Source: Geminocystis sp. M7585_C2015_104 (GTDB taxonomy: Bacteria > Cyanobacteriota > Cyanobacteriia > Cyanobacteriales > Cyanobacteriaceae). From it: DNA of 64,000 nucleotides. The translations under genes and the position numbers were made by a program. Under the pieces are notes generated by a model that ran no database searches, was not told the DNA's origin, and saw nothing but the letters and a program-made list of their open reading frames with translations. Below are positions 47,887 through 58,821 of the stretch, piece by piece (the first letter of the stretch is position 1; the number at the start of each line of letters is the position of its first letter). The stretch spans positions 1-64,000 of the forward strand of contig DVEF01000001.1 of assembly GCA_015295805.1 (NCBI GenBank). The letters run 5' to 3'.

Positions 47887-49533
47887 ATGAAACCCCTTAG
47901 ACAAGTTTTAAAATATATTACCTTGGCCCTCCTCTGCTTCTCCCTGATTGTGGCCTGTAATGGCAACAGGCAACAGAATCCCAGCACCAGTAACACTAAT
48001 AGTCCCCCCAGAAATGGTAGAATCGTAATTGGCACTACCCTGAAGCCTAGAACATTAGATCCAGCCGATAGCTACGAAGCAGCAGGGTTGAACATAATCT
48101 ACAATGTGGCAGAAAGTCTTTACACCTACAAAGTGGGCACAACTGAATTAATTCCCCTGCTAGCAGAGGCAATGCCCAAAATAAGTGATGACGGTTTGGT
48201 TTACACAATACCCCTACGTAAAGGGGTAAAATTCCATGATGGCACCCCCTTCAACGCCGAGGCAATGAAATTCTCCCTAGATAGATTTATTCAAAACGGG
48301 GGCAAGCCATCCTTCCTCCTCAGTGATATCGTCAAAGATATTAAAGTTTCAGGGGAATACCAGTTAACCATCACCCTGAAAAAACCCTTTGCCGCCTTTA
48401 CCTCCCTTTTAGCCTTCCCCGGAGCCTGTGCCGTCTCCCCCAAAAGTTATACTATAGGCGAGGGACAGTTTAAACCCAATGAGCTTGTGGGTACAGGGCC
48501 CTACAAACTGGTTTCTTTTGACGGAGATTCCATCTCCCTTACCCCCTTTTCTGACTACTGGGGAGAAAAACCAGCTAACCAAGGAATTGATATTCAAATC
48601 TACGCCGGCAACTCCGCCAACCTCTACAACAGCTTCCTCACTGGTGCTATTGATGTAGCCTATCAGACTTTCGCCCCCCCCCAAATCACTAGTCTCCTCC
48701 AACAGGCCAAAAATGGCTCTTTTCAAGTACTTCAAGGCAAGGGCACCGTTATCAGCTACCTGGTGCTAAATCGCAATCAACCCCCCCTTGACAAACCAGA
48801 AGTCAGAAAAGCCATCGCCTCCCTCATACAGCGCAGTCTGTTTATAGAAAGAGTACTACAAGGTCAAGCTGAACCTCTATACAGTCTAATCCCCACCGTA
48901 TTTGACGTCTCCCTGCCAGTATTCCAACAGGGGGAAGGGGATATAGAATTAGCTAAAAAACTCTTGACAAAAGCGGGATTTTCTGCCAGCAATCCAGCAG
49001 TGGTGGAAATATGGTACCCCTCAGCCTCAAAAGTGCGTAGTGGTGTTGCCTCCACCCTCAGGGCCTTGGCAGAAGAGAAGTTAGGCGGTATAATCCAATT
49101 TGTGCCCTCAGGGGTAGAAAGCGCCACCGCCTTTAGTAACCTGGGCAAGGGAGTTTATGCCTCTTTCCTGGGAGACTGGTATCCCGACTTCCTCGATGCA
49201 GACAATTACATTCAACCCTTCTTACAATGCACCCGTGGCGACGAGAAACAGGGTTGTGTAGAAGGGGGGGCACAAACTCAGGGCTCCTTCTACTACAATG
49301 GTACCGTCAACCAATTAATTGACCAACAAAGACAAGAAAAACAAGAGGCAAAACGAAAAGCTATATTTGCCCAAATCCAGAAAATTCTGGCGGAGGATGT
49401 GCCCTATATCCCCCTATGGCAAAACAAAGACTATGTCTTCTTCCAAAACTCCATTGAAGGGGTGTATCTCAACCCTAGTCAACAGTTGCCCTTCTGGACT
49501 TTAAAGACTACCGACCAGACTACTAAGCAGTAA
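47887..49533 (+). CDS. ABC transporter solute-binding lipoprotein, family 5 (peptide/nickel type)
   Basis: About 548 residues. The start at 47887 (MKPLRQVLKYITLALLCFSL) gives a clean lipoprotein signal with lipobox LIVAC; an upstream ATG at 47842 would add 15 residues before it. The mature protein has the SBP_bac_5 marks GTTLKPRTLDPADSYEA, LRKGVKFHDGTPFNAEAMKFSLDR, and LNRNQPPLDKPEVRKAIA. It should capture peptides or similar ligands in the periplasm and deliver them to a DppBCDF-type permease, which is not in this window. Confidence 0.92.
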   Translation: MKPLRQVLKYITLALLCFSLIVACNGNRQQNPSTSNTNSPPRNGRIVIGTTLKPRTLDPADSYEAAGLNIIYNVAESLYTYKVGTTELIPLLAEAMPKISDDGLVYTIPLRKGVKFHDGTPFNAEAMKFSLDRFIQNGGKPSFLLSDIVKDIKVSGEYQLTITLKKPFAAFTSLLAFPGACAVSPKSYTIGEGQFKPNELVGTGPYKLVSFDGDSISLTPFSDYWGEKPANQGIDIQIYAGNSANLYNSFLTGAIDVAYQTFAPPQITSLLQQAKNGSFQVLQGKGTVISYLVLNRNQPPLDKPEVRKAIASLIQRSLFIERVLQGQAEPLYSLIPTVFDVSLPVFQQGEGDIELAKKLLTKAGFSASNPAVVEIWYPSASKVRSGVASTLRALAEEKLGGIIQFVPSGVESATAFSNLGKGVYASFLGDWYPDFLDADNYIQPFLQCTRGDEKQGCVEGGAQTQGSFYYNGTVNQLIDQQRQEKQEAKRKAIFAQIQKILAEDVPYIPLWQNKDYVFFQNSIEGVYLNPSQQLPFWTLKTTDQTTKQ

Positions 49534-49546
49534 CACCCAATAATAA

Positions 49547-50605
49547 TTATATCCCCGCTAGTTCCAGCTGGGGCGAGTCTAACCATACTCTGCCATCCAA
49601 GGCTAACTGTTCAATGTAACTGGCCAACCGTAGAGCTTTCAAGGCTTGTTCGCCTCCCACAGACGGGGGTTTGCCTCCCCTCACACAACTTACAAAGTGT
49701 TCTAATTCTGCGTGTAAAGGCTCGATATTACTTGTGTATACCTTTTCGATCAAACCGTCTTGACGATAGAGAATTTGACCATAGTCGGTAGTACAATTGG
49801 CAGTAGTCTGACGGTGAATAAGAATCTCATTGTTGAGGAAATCAGCCTCTGTCAAACTATTACGACAATGGGCCACAAGACGACGAATTTTGCGGTGGGT
49901 AACCTTACTAGCCGTTACAGTGGCAACAATGCCATTGGCGAAATTTAAAGTGGCAGTGACATAATCAAGATAGGGGGATTCTGGCGCACGACTCCCACTG
50001 GCACTAAGTCTTGTAACAGGCGCCCCCGCCAATTCCATCAATAGATCCAAATCGTGTATCATTAAGTCTAGCACCACTGACACGTCATTGGCCCTTTGGG
50101 AATAAGGGCTCAAACGGTGCGCTTCCAATGCTAAAATGTGTTCCGTCTTCAATACCTTACTCAACTCCTGAAACGCCGGGTTGAATCTCTCTATATGCCC
50201 CACCTGTAAAATACAATTGTTGTCTGCCGCCGCATTCACCAACGACTCCGCCTCCTCTATACTGGCAGCAATGGGCTTTTCTATCAATACATGTATCCCC
50301 GCCTTGAGACAGTCTAACCCAACCTTGTAATGCAGCCTGGTGGGCACGGCAATACACACCGCCTCCACATGAGGCAACAAATCCAAGTAGTTTTCAAAAA
50401 AATGTACCCTGTATTTACTCGCCACATCTAAACCCCTTTCCACATTCACATCGGCAACCCCCACTAACTCCACATCCTTTAGTAAACTTAATACCCGCGT
50501 GTGGTGTTGCCCCATATTTCCCACTCCTATTACCCCCACCCTTAAAGGTTTTTCGTAGTTTTTATGTATTATCAAATGTTCAGAAGAAAGTCTTTGATTC
50601 TTCAT
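49547..50605 (-). CDS. Gfo/Idh/MocA-family NAD(P)-dependent oxidoreductase
   Basis: A 352-residue protein with a Rossmann domain (RVGVIGVGNMGQHHTRVLSL, the GxGxxG motif) and the family motif VLIEKPIAASIEEAE with the Lys-Pro dyad (about residue 110). The C-terminal domain contains LMIHDLDLLMELAG, which has the His-Asp-Leu-Asp of the active site. Family members reduce or oxidise sugars such as UDP-GlcNAc derivatives or inositol. The substrate is unknown. The start is at 50605, divergent from petH with 215 bp between. Confidence 0.9.
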   Translation of the reverse strand: MKNQRLSSEHLIIHKNYEKPLRVGVIGVGNMGQHHTRVLSLLKDVELVGVADVNVERGLDVASKYRVHFFENYLDLLPHVEAVCIAVPTRLHYKVGLDCLKAGIHVLIEKPIAASIEEAESLVNAAADNNCILQVGHIERFNPAFQELSKVLKTEHILALEAHRLSPYSQRANDVSVVLDLMIHDLDLLMELAGAPVTRLSASGSRAPESPYLDYVTATLNFANGIVATVTASKVTHRKIRRLVAHCRNSLTEADFLNNEILIHRQTTANCTTDYGQILYRQDGLIEKVYTSNIEPLHAELEHFVSCVRGGKPPSVGGEQALKALRLASYIEQLALDGRVWLDSPQLELAGI

Positions 50606-50717
50606 CGGTTAAACACTCCTCAACACAAAATAATTTCCCACTTCATGGACTAAACTAACTCAGATACTATCACAGTTTTAATTGTATTTGGTCCGCAGTT
50701 GAGGTAAGATAAACACT

Positions 50718-50739
50718 GACGTCGTCTATATGACGTCAT
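50718..50739. promoter_or_regulatory. Repeated TGACGTC sites in the petH upstream region
   Basis: TGACGTC occurs at 50718 and TGACGTCA at 50732, each containing the palindrome GACGTC, 14 bases apart (about 1.3 helical turns). A related TTGACATCAT follows at about 50751. They lie about 80-100 bases before petH and about 115 bases from the oxidoreductase start. They could be an operator for either gene; no regulator is known to me for this site. Confidence 0.35.
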
Positions 50740-50820
50740 GTAGGCCTGCGTTGACATCATCATTAATTTAAGACAAACTTTAACTAAATTTCTAAAAATC
50801 AGGAGTATATTAAGAGTTAA

Positions 50821-52011
<1,191 letters not shown>

Positions 52012-52046
52012 GGACTAGGGATTAGGATGTAGGGGTTTGTTATGAT

Positions 52047-52097
52047 AAAGGGGCGGCATTGCAATACAAAACTCATATTGCAGTACGCCCTTTTTTA
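52047..52097 (+). terminator. Bidirectional terminator between petH and the DUF4335 gene
   Basis: AAAGGGGCG at about 52047-52055 pairs with CGCCCCTTT at about 52086-52094, with an inner ATTGCAAT/ATTGCAGT pairing. A T-run follows on the plus strand and an A-run precedes it, giving a T-run on the minus strand. The position between two convergent genes agrees with use from both sides. Confidence 0.85.
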
Positions 52098-52766
52098 TTG
52101 CCCCGGTTTTGGTGTTTCTAGGGGTATCGGCGCCACAGGCTGACTGGTTTCGTTTCTGGGAGGCCTTGGTTCTTGATTTGGGTCTTTTATTGTGCTAGGA
52201 TGGGGCATTAAGAAAAGAACAACCGCCGCCGCCGCAAAGAACACAAATCCCAAGGCAGCCGGTGCACTCTGTTCTACTGGGTTTTTCTCCCCTCTTTTAT
52301 AATGTCTTGGTAAGGGCTTGACTTCGTCCCTTAATTGTGGTAGAGTGTAGGGGTCTACTATTAACTGGTCTAAAGTGTCCAACAAGTCGAAAAGCTGAAC
52401 TGTAGTTAATTCTATTTGCCACTGTTTCTCTATATTGTCCTTTTCAGGTTGCCAGGTCAGCAGGTGTCTTTTTCTTTCTGGGATAAAACTAAAAGAGATA
52501 TGGTGGTGATTGTCAGCAAATTCCACAGGGTGTGGTAAGCCGCTTAAGAATTGTTGACAGTAGGCACTAGTTGCCCTTAATAAGTGTTCTAAGAAGACTA
52601 ACCCCCCCTGTAAAGTTAAAGGATGGCCCACTATTTGCAAGTTAACTAGACTCACCACTGACATGGTGGGTAGAGGGGTTTGATTGTTTTTCTCCTCTTG
52701 GGCAAAACCCTGTAAAGAGAGAATACAATTGGGAGAGGTGTATACTCGTTCCACAAGCTGACTCAT
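52095..52766 (-). CDS. DUF4335 family membrane protein
   Basis: A 223-residue protein with the N-terminal globular part typical of DUF4335 (SPNCILSLQGF, LTTVQLFDLLDTLDQLIVD, a pattern of cyanobacterial proteins), then a hydrophobic segment (APAALGFVFFAAAAVVLFLM, about 170-190) and a Pro-rich tail (PRPPRNETSQPVAPIPLETP). Function is unknown. The stop lies inside the shared terminator hairpin with petH. Confidence 0.75.
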   Translation of the reverse strand: MSQLVERVYTSPNCILSLQGFAQEEKNNQTPLPTMSVVSLVNLQIVGHPLTLQGGLVFLEHLLRATSAYCQQFLSGLPHPVEFADNHHHISFSFIPERKRHLLTWQPEKDNIEKQWQIELTTVQLFDLLDTLDQLIVDPYTLPQLRDEVKPLPRHYKRGEKNPVEQSAPAALGFVFFAAAAVVLFLMPHPSTIKDPNQEPRPPRNETSQPVAPIPLETPKPGQ

Positions 52767-52854
52767 ACTAGTAGAATAACACAGTTATTGTATTGGCCTA
52801 CAATTATAAACCCCCACCCCATACAGGTTTATGATTATAAATCCCTATACCCCC

Positions 52855-54618
52855 TCATGGAACAAAACCAAGCCATTGTCGCAGATTTTCCTTTTGTCGT
52901 TGACTAAGACGTTTGCGAATTCTCACTTGATAACTACCCAGGGGAGAAGCTAAACAGACTTTTACTGTTTTCAGAATATCCTTCTGGAAGACAGTCAACT
53001 CAATCCAGTCTCCCACTTGGTAGTCTTGCAGTCTATCTGAGAGGGTTTCCGCCGTTACCCTAAAACCATCTATAGCTAATAACTCATCCCCCGCACAAAT
53101 CCCCCCCTTCCCCGCCGGCGAGTTGGCATCCACAAAGGTAATTCTATCTACGTTTCCCTCCCTTTGCACATTTATCCCCAGATAGGGAGTATTATTTTCC
53201 TCTGCCTTGGGCTCTAAAATTAAACCAAATGGTTCAAAATATTTATTAAAGGGTAGTTCTGTTGTTGTCTCCAGACATAAATGTAAAAATTCTGATAAAT
53301 CCTGGTTGGCTACCTCCTCAATCACCCCCTGTAATTCCTCCGGGGTAAAGCCAATTTCCTCCCTCCCGAATCTTTGCCACATTATCCTCATCACATCATC
53401 AAAAGATTTACGGTTATCACTGTTATTCCTTATCAGTAAATCCAGCAACATTGTCACTAATTCTCCCTTGAGATAGTAAGATATTTGATTGTTTTTACTA
53501 TAGGCATCCTGTCTATATAACTTAATCCAGGCGTCAAAACTAGACTCAGATAAAGACTGAATCTTCCTTCCCGGAGTGTTGAAATACTGACTTATTTCCT
53601 TGCTTAGCAATTCCAGAAATCTTGAAACACCATATATCCCCGCCCGCAGGGGAATCAGTAAATCATAGTAACTGGTAGCCCCCTCACAAAACCACAACGA
53701 TGTGGTATAATTCTCCTGGTCGTAATCGAATTTTTCTAACTCCTTAGGACGAATTCTTTTCACATTCCAAAGGTGGAAAAACTCATGAGCCACTAACTGC
53801 ATAAATTGATAATATTTCTCTGGTTTCCGAAAGCCAAAACGATGGTAATTTAAAACACAACAATTTTTGTGCTCCAACCCGCCAAACCCCTCCCCCGACA
53901 GATGCAGGATGAATTTGTATTCTGAATAGGGGAGACTGCCAAAGATTTCCGCCGTGGTTTTTATGATTCTCTTGGTATCATAAATTACTCGGTCTATGTC
54001 TATATTTCCCCTCCCCCAAACAACCCACTGATGGGGCTTATCATCTACAGTGAAATCATACACCTCCTGGACACCTATTTCAAAGGGACTATCCACCAAG
54101 GTGTCAAAATTTTCTGCCAAAAATGTGTTCTTATTTTTAGTAGCAGGAAGAGGGGTAGATATCCGCCAATTATCGGGAGAAAAAATAGTCACCGTGATGG
54201 GATGAGCTTCATAGTTCGGTATATAAAAAAATAAAGCAGCGCCATTGAAAAAACCGTGAGTTGAATCCAGATGATTAGTCCTTACCGTCAACTCGTTGCT
54301 ATACACCTGATATTTTATCATAATATCATCGCAATCTTCTGTAAAGACTAGCCAATGATTCTTCCTCAATTTCCGCCATTGCAGGGGTTTTTTACTCCTA
54401 CCATAGGCCTGAAAATTTTGTACGTTTCTACTATATTCTCTTATTAAATATGAACCTGGAGTCCACACCGGCATCTTCAAATTCAACTGGTTTTCCCTCC
54501 AATTACTCACCCTCAATTCCACCTCAAATAAGTGAGATTCTGGTTGAGGCATTGCTACCCTATAACTGAGGCTTATTTCCTTCTCTTCCATTGCACTTTG
54601 CCATCTTATAACTCCCAT
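52855..54618 (-). CDS. M61 family aminopeptidase with C-terminal PDZ domain
   Basis: A 587-residue protein. The zinc motif LVAHEFFHLWNVKRIRP (HExxH with the family's HLWNVKRIRP extension) is at about 277. Upstream are GFGGLEHKN and the N-terminal beta domain (MPVWTPGSYLIREY). A PDZ-like domain occupies about 480-565 (AGKGGICAGDELLAIDGFRV). Related enzymes are glycyl aminopeptidases. No signal peptide is seen, so it is probably cytoplasmic. The length is normal. Confidence 0.9.
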   Translation of the reverse strand: MGVIRWQSAMEEKEISLSYRVAMPQPESHLFEVELRVSNWRENQLNLKMPVWTPGSYLIREYSRNVQNFQAYGRSKKPLQWRKLRKNHWLVFTEDCDDIMIKYQVYSNELTVRTNHLDSTHGFFNGAALFFYIPNYEAHPITVTIFSPDNWRISTPLPATKNKNTFLAENFDTLVDSPFEIGVQEVYDFTVDDKPHQWVVWGRGNIDIDRVIYDTKRIIKTTAEIFGSLPYSEYKFILHLSGEGFGGLEHKNCCVLNYHRFGFRKPEKYYQFMQLVAHEFFHLWNVKRIRPKELEKFDYDQENYTTSLWFCEGATSYYDLLIPLRAGIYGVSRFLELLSKEISQYFNTPGRKIQSLSESSFDAWIKLYRQDAYSKNNQISYYLKGELVTMLLDLLIRNNSDNRKSFDDVMRIMWQRFGREEIGFTPEELQGVIEEVANQDLSEFLHLCLETTTELPFNKYFEPFGLILEPKAEENNTPYLGINVQREGNVDRITFVDANSPAGKGGICAGDELLAIDGFRVTAETLSDRLQDYQVGDWIELTVFQKDILKTVKVCLASPLGSYQVRIRKRLSQRQKENLRQWLGFVP

Positions 54619-54811
54619 CTATTTTAACAAAACTTAGCAAATCATCCACTCAGTGGGGTAGCCTCTGCCAGTAAAAACCTTTAAGTATTTCTCGTAAGAG
54701 AAAATTTTTAATGGTAAAAAAAATAAAATACTCTGGACAAAAAAGCCACAAAAAATCTATAATTTACTCAGAGTAAAATTTACAGCATTAGCCGATACAA
54801 AGGAGAGGCAT

Positions 54812-55840
54812 ATGCTTAAAAAAATAGCTTCTTTCCTGCAAAAAGATGTGAGCGAGTTGGTAAAGGGAGGCCAACAAAAAAAAGAAGTACCAGAAAGTGG
54901 TGTTAGTTTACATAACCAATTTCTGGCAGAGATGAAAGTCTTAGCATCCATCGCCAAGACACTAGATAATCCCAATTTTAAAACCCCCGACTTCGGCTAC
55001 TATCTGGAAATAAAATCGCACTTCCTATCAAATGACAAGGGCTACGAGGGGTTGAATGAGATTGTGGAATTATTGTCTCTGGCAGTTTCTGCCCAAAGTA
55101 GTTTCCAACAAATGGCACAAATAGAATTGCGTTATTTGAGCAGTAAACAACAAGAGTATTATAATTTTGTTTTTCTCCTTTTGGAAGAAATGTTTGGCGA
55201 CGAGCCTCAAGGGAAAGAAAACCACAATAATCAGCCAAGAAAACGTTATGACAGGCAAGAATTTTTGCGGAAAATTCGGGAGAAATTAGAAGAGATTACA
55301 CCGGAGTTGAAGACAGAGGAAGGAAGACAAGCATTGGTAGAGTATAAAGACTGTCTAGAAAGTTTGGCTAGCGAAAGGGAATTCGGCTTGAAACTGTTAT
55401 ACCTCTTCAAAAGATACAACTTCACCGATTTTGCCACCCTACGAACTATATCTGACATGATGGCTTATTTGCAAGATAAAAATGTAAAAAATATGAAGGC
55501 GATGGAGGATTTGGTGGAGAAGAATCAACATATATTTGTTTCCTTGGGGAGGATAATTGGGTTGCCAAGAAACAGAGAAAATCCAGAAACCTACGGAAAA
55601 ATGTTACAATACCTGGTGCTGGAAAGCAAGCACAAAAACACCATACAACAGTTTATGAAATTAATGGAGGTAATGAATTCCTGGAAAGAATTCTATGGCA
55701 AACTCCTAGAAATTAGAAGTCAATATCCGGAAAATGAGTATCAACTCCCACCAGAATTCAAAAAAGAAATACCCGGCTTGTCTATCTACGAGAATTACGA
55801 AAAATACATCAGGCTTTTTGAGGAAAAAGTAAACAGTTAG
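54812..55840 (+). CDS. Uncharacterised helical protein, 342 residues
   Basis: A soluble, mostly helical and highly charged protein with no signal peptide or membrane segment and no motif I know. It has KTPDFGYYLEIKSHFLSNDK, a Lys/Glu-rich middle (REKLEEITPELKTEEGRQAL) and a C-terminal EFKKEIPGLSIYENYEKYI. AAAGGAGAGG stands just before the ATG, so it is a real gene. The stop overlaps the end of cobL by four bases. The upstream region is AT-rich with possible promoter elements. No function can be assigned. Confidence 0.7.
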   Translation: MLKKIASFLQKDVSELVKGGQQKKEVPESGVSLHNQFLAEMKVLASIAKTLDNPNFKTPDFGYYLEIKSHFLSNDKGYEGLNEIVELLSLAVSAQSSFQQMAQIELRYLSSKQQEYYNFVFLLLEEMFGDEPQGKENHNNQPRKRYDRQEFLRKIREKLEEITPELKTEEGRQALVEYKDCLESLASEREFGLKLLYLFKRYNFTDFATLRTISDMMAYLQDKNVKNMKAMEDLVEKNQHIFVSLGRIIGLPRNRENPETYGKMLQYLVLESKHKNTIQQFMKLMEVMNSWKEFYGKLLEIRSQYPENEYQLPPEFKKEIPGLSIYENYEKYIRLFEEKVNS

Positions 55841-57060
55841 GGTTTGACAACCACATACTGGGTGACAGGAGTCATTGGCTTCCAGGAGAAAAACTTGCCA
55901 AGAGGAGTAGCCTTTTGGATAGCCAGACGAATAAGATTCCCTCCCCACTTTCGGAGGCATCGGTATAATATCGCCTCACCCTCCACAGTGACAGTATTAG
56001 CCACCAGTTTGCCACCCGGTTTGAGAAACTGCCAACAGGTTTCTACCAGTTGTGGGGTAGTAATGCCGCCGCCTATGAATATGGCATCTGGGGAGGGAAG
56101 ATTATGTAGGGCTTCAGGCGCACTCCCTGCTATAATCTGCAAATGAGGAGTGCCCAAAGCAATAGCATTGTCGGCGATATACTGTAGACGCTGAGGGTGT
56201 TTCTCAATGGCAATAGCTTTACAACGAGAATCACTACGAAGCCATTCTATACTAATTGAACCACATCCTGCCCCCACATCCCAAAGAAGTTGATAGGGCA
56301 AAGGAGATAGAGTAGAGAGGGTTATAGCACGGATTTCCCTTTTTGTCAACTGTCCATCATTCAGATAAGCCTCGTCAGGCAACCCGGGAATACGGGGATT
56401 GAGAATAGGGGTAGCCGGAGAATCCGGATGACAGACAACAGCAATAGTATTCAAGTCAGCCAAGTCAGCGTGATGCCATTGACAAGCTATTCCCTTGACA
56501 ATTCTTTCCCTCTTACCACCGAGACATTCCAAAACCACCATTTCTGAGTTGCCATAACCCTTTTGTGTGAGGAGGGAAGCCACCTGTAGAGGAGTTTGCC
56601 CATTAGCGCTTAGAATTAATAAACGAGCCTGGGGGTATAAAAAGCGATGTAGTAAAGCAAAATTACGCCCACATAGACTAACAGTTTCCACCTCAGACAA
56701 CGACCAACCCAAACGAGCACAAGCTAAACTAAAAACAGAAGGGGAAGGAATAATAGTAATCTCCTGTAGAGGGAAACGACGGCAAAGAGTAACCCCAATA
56801 CCATACCACATAGGGTCACCACTAGCCAAGACACAAACTGCCTTGCCTCGGTATGTCTCTATTTCCTGGAGAGAGTTTTCCAAGGGGGATTGTAAAACAA
56901 TTTTTTTCCTGGTATCCTCAGGGGATAAAAACTCAAGGTGACGTCTACCACCAGCAATCACCTCCGCCTGTTGCAGTAGAAACCTAGCCACAGGGGAAAG
57001 AGACTCTAAACCCTCTTCGGTTATGCCTATAATAGACAACCACTTGCCATAATTAGTCAT
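55837..57060 (-). CDS. cobL: Precorrin-6Y C5,15-methyltransferase (decarboxylating), CbiE-CbiT fusion
   Basis: A 407-residue fused enzyme of corrin ring synthesis. The CbiE half (1-205) has LSIIGITEEGLESLSP and VCVLASGDPMWYGIGVTLCRRF. The CbiT half has the SAM site LLWDVGAGCGSISIEWLRS (about residue 260) and DAIFIGGGITTPQLVE. It methylates C5 and C15 of precorrin-6Y and decarboxylates the acetate side chain. The start is 32 bases from that of cobG on the other strand. Confidence 0.95.
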   Translation of the reverse strand: MTNYGKWLSIIGITEEGLESLSPVARFLLQQAEVIAGGRRHLEFLSPEDTRKKIVLQSPLENSLQEIETYRGKAVCVLASGDPMWYGIGVTLCRRFPLQEITIIPSPSVFSLACARLGWSLSEVETVSLCGRNFALLHRFLYPQARLLILSANGQTPLQVASLLTQKGYGNSEMVVLECLGGKRERIVKGIACQWHHADLADLNTIAVVCHPDSPATPILNPRIPGLPDEAYLNDGQLTKREIRAITLSTLSPLPYQLLWDVGAGCGSISIEWLRSDSRCKAIAIEKHPQRLQYIADNAIALGTPHLQIIAGSAPEALHNLPSPDAIFIGGGITTPQLVETCWQFLKPGGKLVANTVTVEGEAILYRCLRKWGGNLIRLAIQKATPLGKFFSWKPMTPVTQYVVVKP

Positions 57061-57092
57061 AATAGAGTCTGACTAGAAAGGGAGGAGAAAAA

Positions 57093-58457
57093 TTGAATTG
57101 GCCACTACCAGCAAAGAAATGCCCAGGATTATATTATGGCACGGAAGCAAAAGATGGATTTCTACTCAGAATAAGAGTTGCCGGGGGAATACTAACTCTG
57201 CCACAGATGGAAGCCATAGAATTACTATTAGACTGCTGTAAACAGGAGAAGATACAGGTTACCAATAGGGGAAACCTACAACTGAGGGGGTTAACACAGT
57301 CGCCTCCCAACTATATCTACCAGAAACTACAAGAAGTTGGTTTAGCCAGTCGTCAATTACAAATAGATCATCTGCGTAATATAATGATAAGCCCCACGGC
57401 AGGCATTGATGCAGAAGAATTGGTAGATACCCGTGTTTGGCTGAAACAGATAATCACCTACATGGAAGATAACCCCAACAAAATAGCAACCCTACCTGCT
57501 AAATTCAGTATTGGCATAGATGGAGGCGGTATTGTAGGTATTGGCAGTCGTCCTAGTGTTTTAGCATACCACCGCTATAACGAAATCCAGTTTACCGCCA
57601 CCAGGGTAAAAGAGAGAATACTATTTCACCTGGAGTTTGGGGGGAGAAAGACACTCATCCCCACCGGCATTCTTATACCCCCAGAATATCTAATAACCTG
57701 TTTGGATAGCCTGATAGAGATATATCGCCAGCATATAAACAGTAATATAGACAGTAAAAAGGTAGGGCATCGTTTACCAGACTTGATACAACAGTGGGGA
57801 GTGTCAGAATATTGGCGTCGGGTAACAGAGGTAAATAGTTTCCCTTACGAGACAAAAGAGGTGAAATTACCCCCCACCCCTTCTACAACCCACCTAGGAT
57901 TGTACAGACAAAAACAGGAGGGGTTATACTATTTGGGAGTAGCCCCATCCCTAGGCTATATTACTAAAAAACAATGGCGGGGGTTAATGCAGTTGGTAGA
58001 AAAAACCGGCTGTGGCGAAATACGTCTTACCCCCTGGCAGTCAATCATAATTCCCAACCTGTCTGATGACACCACAAAACAGACAACAGCATCCCTAGAA
58101 GAGTTAGGATTATCTGTAAGGGAAAACAACAGTAGAGGGAAAGTGGTAGCTTGCGTAGGGAAAACCGGTTGCAAGGCAGCAATAACAGAATCAGAAACCC
58201 ATGCCAGGGTGGCAATAGGGCATCTACAAGGGAGAAAACAAGACAAACACTCCTTCACCATCCATTTTAGCGGCTGCGGCAAGTGCTGCGCCCAAACCAC
58301 ACCAGCCACATTGAGTTTTATCGGCTGTTGGTTGTGGCGAGACGGCAAAGCAGTAGAAGGCTATAAAATCTACCACAAGGAGTCACTAATAGCATCGTTA
58401 GCCGCAGAAAAAGCCATATCTCTTCTCCCAGAATTGTTGAAAAGTCTAGACAGCTAG
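57093..58457 (+). CDS. cobG: Precorrin-3B synthase (CobG)
   Basis: A 454-residue member of the nitrite/sulphite reductase family. It has two ferredoxin-like domains (YYGTEAKDGFLLRIRVAGG; VTNRGNLQLRG) and the iron-sulphur/sirohaem cysteines ACVGKTGCKAAI and SGCGKCCAQ near residues 350-400. CobG needs oxygen and contracts the precorrin ring in aerobic cobalamin synthesis. Some cyanobacteria use the related but uncertain variant; the context with cobL supports the corrin role. GGGAGGAGAAAA precedes the start TTG/ATG region: the first ATG is at 57093. Confidence 0.87.
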   Translation: MNWPLPAKKCPGLYYGTEAKDGFLLRIRVAGGILTLPQMEAIELLLDCCKQEKIQVTNRGNLQLRGLTQSPPNYIYQKLQEVGLASRQLQIDHLRNIMISPTAGIDAEELVDTRVWLKQIITYMEDNPNKIATLPAKFSIGIDGGGIVGIGSRPSVLAYHRYNEIQFTATRVKERILFHLEFGGRKTLIPTGILIPPEYLITCLDSLIEIYRQHINSNIDSKKVGHRLPDLIQQWGVSEYWRRVTEVNSFPYETKEVKLPPTPSTTHLGLYRQKQEGLYYLGVAPSLGYITKKQWRGLMQLVEKTGCGEIRLTPWQSIIIPNLSDDTTKQTTASLEELGLSVRENNSRGKVVACVGKTGCKAAITESETHARVAIGHLQGRKQDKHSFTIHFSGCGKCCAQTTPATLSFIGCWLWRDGKAVEGYKIYHKESLIASLAAEKAISLLPELLKSLDS

Positions 58458-58508
58458 AAAAAAAAACAGCCGCGCCTAGGTAGGAAAACCAGTCTACCAC
58501 CACGGCTG
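58458..58508 (-). terminator. Terminator of the psbEFLJ operon
   Basis: Read on the minus strand: CAGCCG pairs with CGGCTG and an inner GGTAG with CTACC, followed by a run of about nine T. It lies between psbJ and the end of cobG and so can also stop cobG transcripts, weakly. Confidence 0.85.
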
Positions 58509-58545
58509 GCGCGAATCTAGAGGCATTATATTATCGTCATTTTTA

Positions 58546-58662
58546 TTATAGAGAAGAACCGAGACCGGAGTAGGCACCATAGAAGAAAATCCCCACCACC
58601 ACTAAAATCCCAGTCACAGCTATAGTGCCTACTATCCAGAGGGGGATTCTGGCTTCTCCCAT
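58546..58662 (-). CDS. psbJ: Photosystem II protein J
   Basis: A 38-residue single-helix thylakoid protein, [20 protein letters not shown] to YSGLGSSL. The end [10 protein letters not shown] is diagnostic. PsbJ takes part in plastoquinone exchange and electron flow from QA to QB. It is the fourth gene of the operon, 20 bases after psbL, with AAGGAGG before the ATG. Confidence 0.97.
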   Translation of the reverse strand: MGEARIPLWIVGTIAVTGILVVVGIFFYGAYSGLGSSL

Positions 58663-58682
58663 ACAAACCTCCTTATGCTATT

Positions 58683-58805
58683 CTAATTGAAAAAGTAACT
58701 AGAAAATAACAGACCCAATACAGAAATCAATAACAAACCCAAGTACAGCGAAGTACGGTTTAATTCAACCGGCATTCTGTTTGGGTTAGGATTTTTTTGA
58801 AGCAT
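58683..58805 (-). CDS. psbL: Photosystem II protein L
   Basis: A 40-residue single-helix protein. The conserved tail is [16 protein letters not shown] followed by LLFSSYFFN. The N-terminus, [15 protein letters not shown], is one residue longer than usual. PsbL stabilises the QA site and the dimer. It begins 16 bases after the end of psbF. Confidence 0.97.
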   Translation of the reverse strand: MLQKNPNPNRMPVELNRTSLYLGLLLISVLGLLFSSYFFN

Positions 58806-58821
58806 ACTTGTCACCCCTTTA

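Noticed and set aside
57061-57092. Cobalamin riboswitch between cobL and cobG
   Set aside because: Only 32 bases separate the two start codons, too short for the riboswitch.
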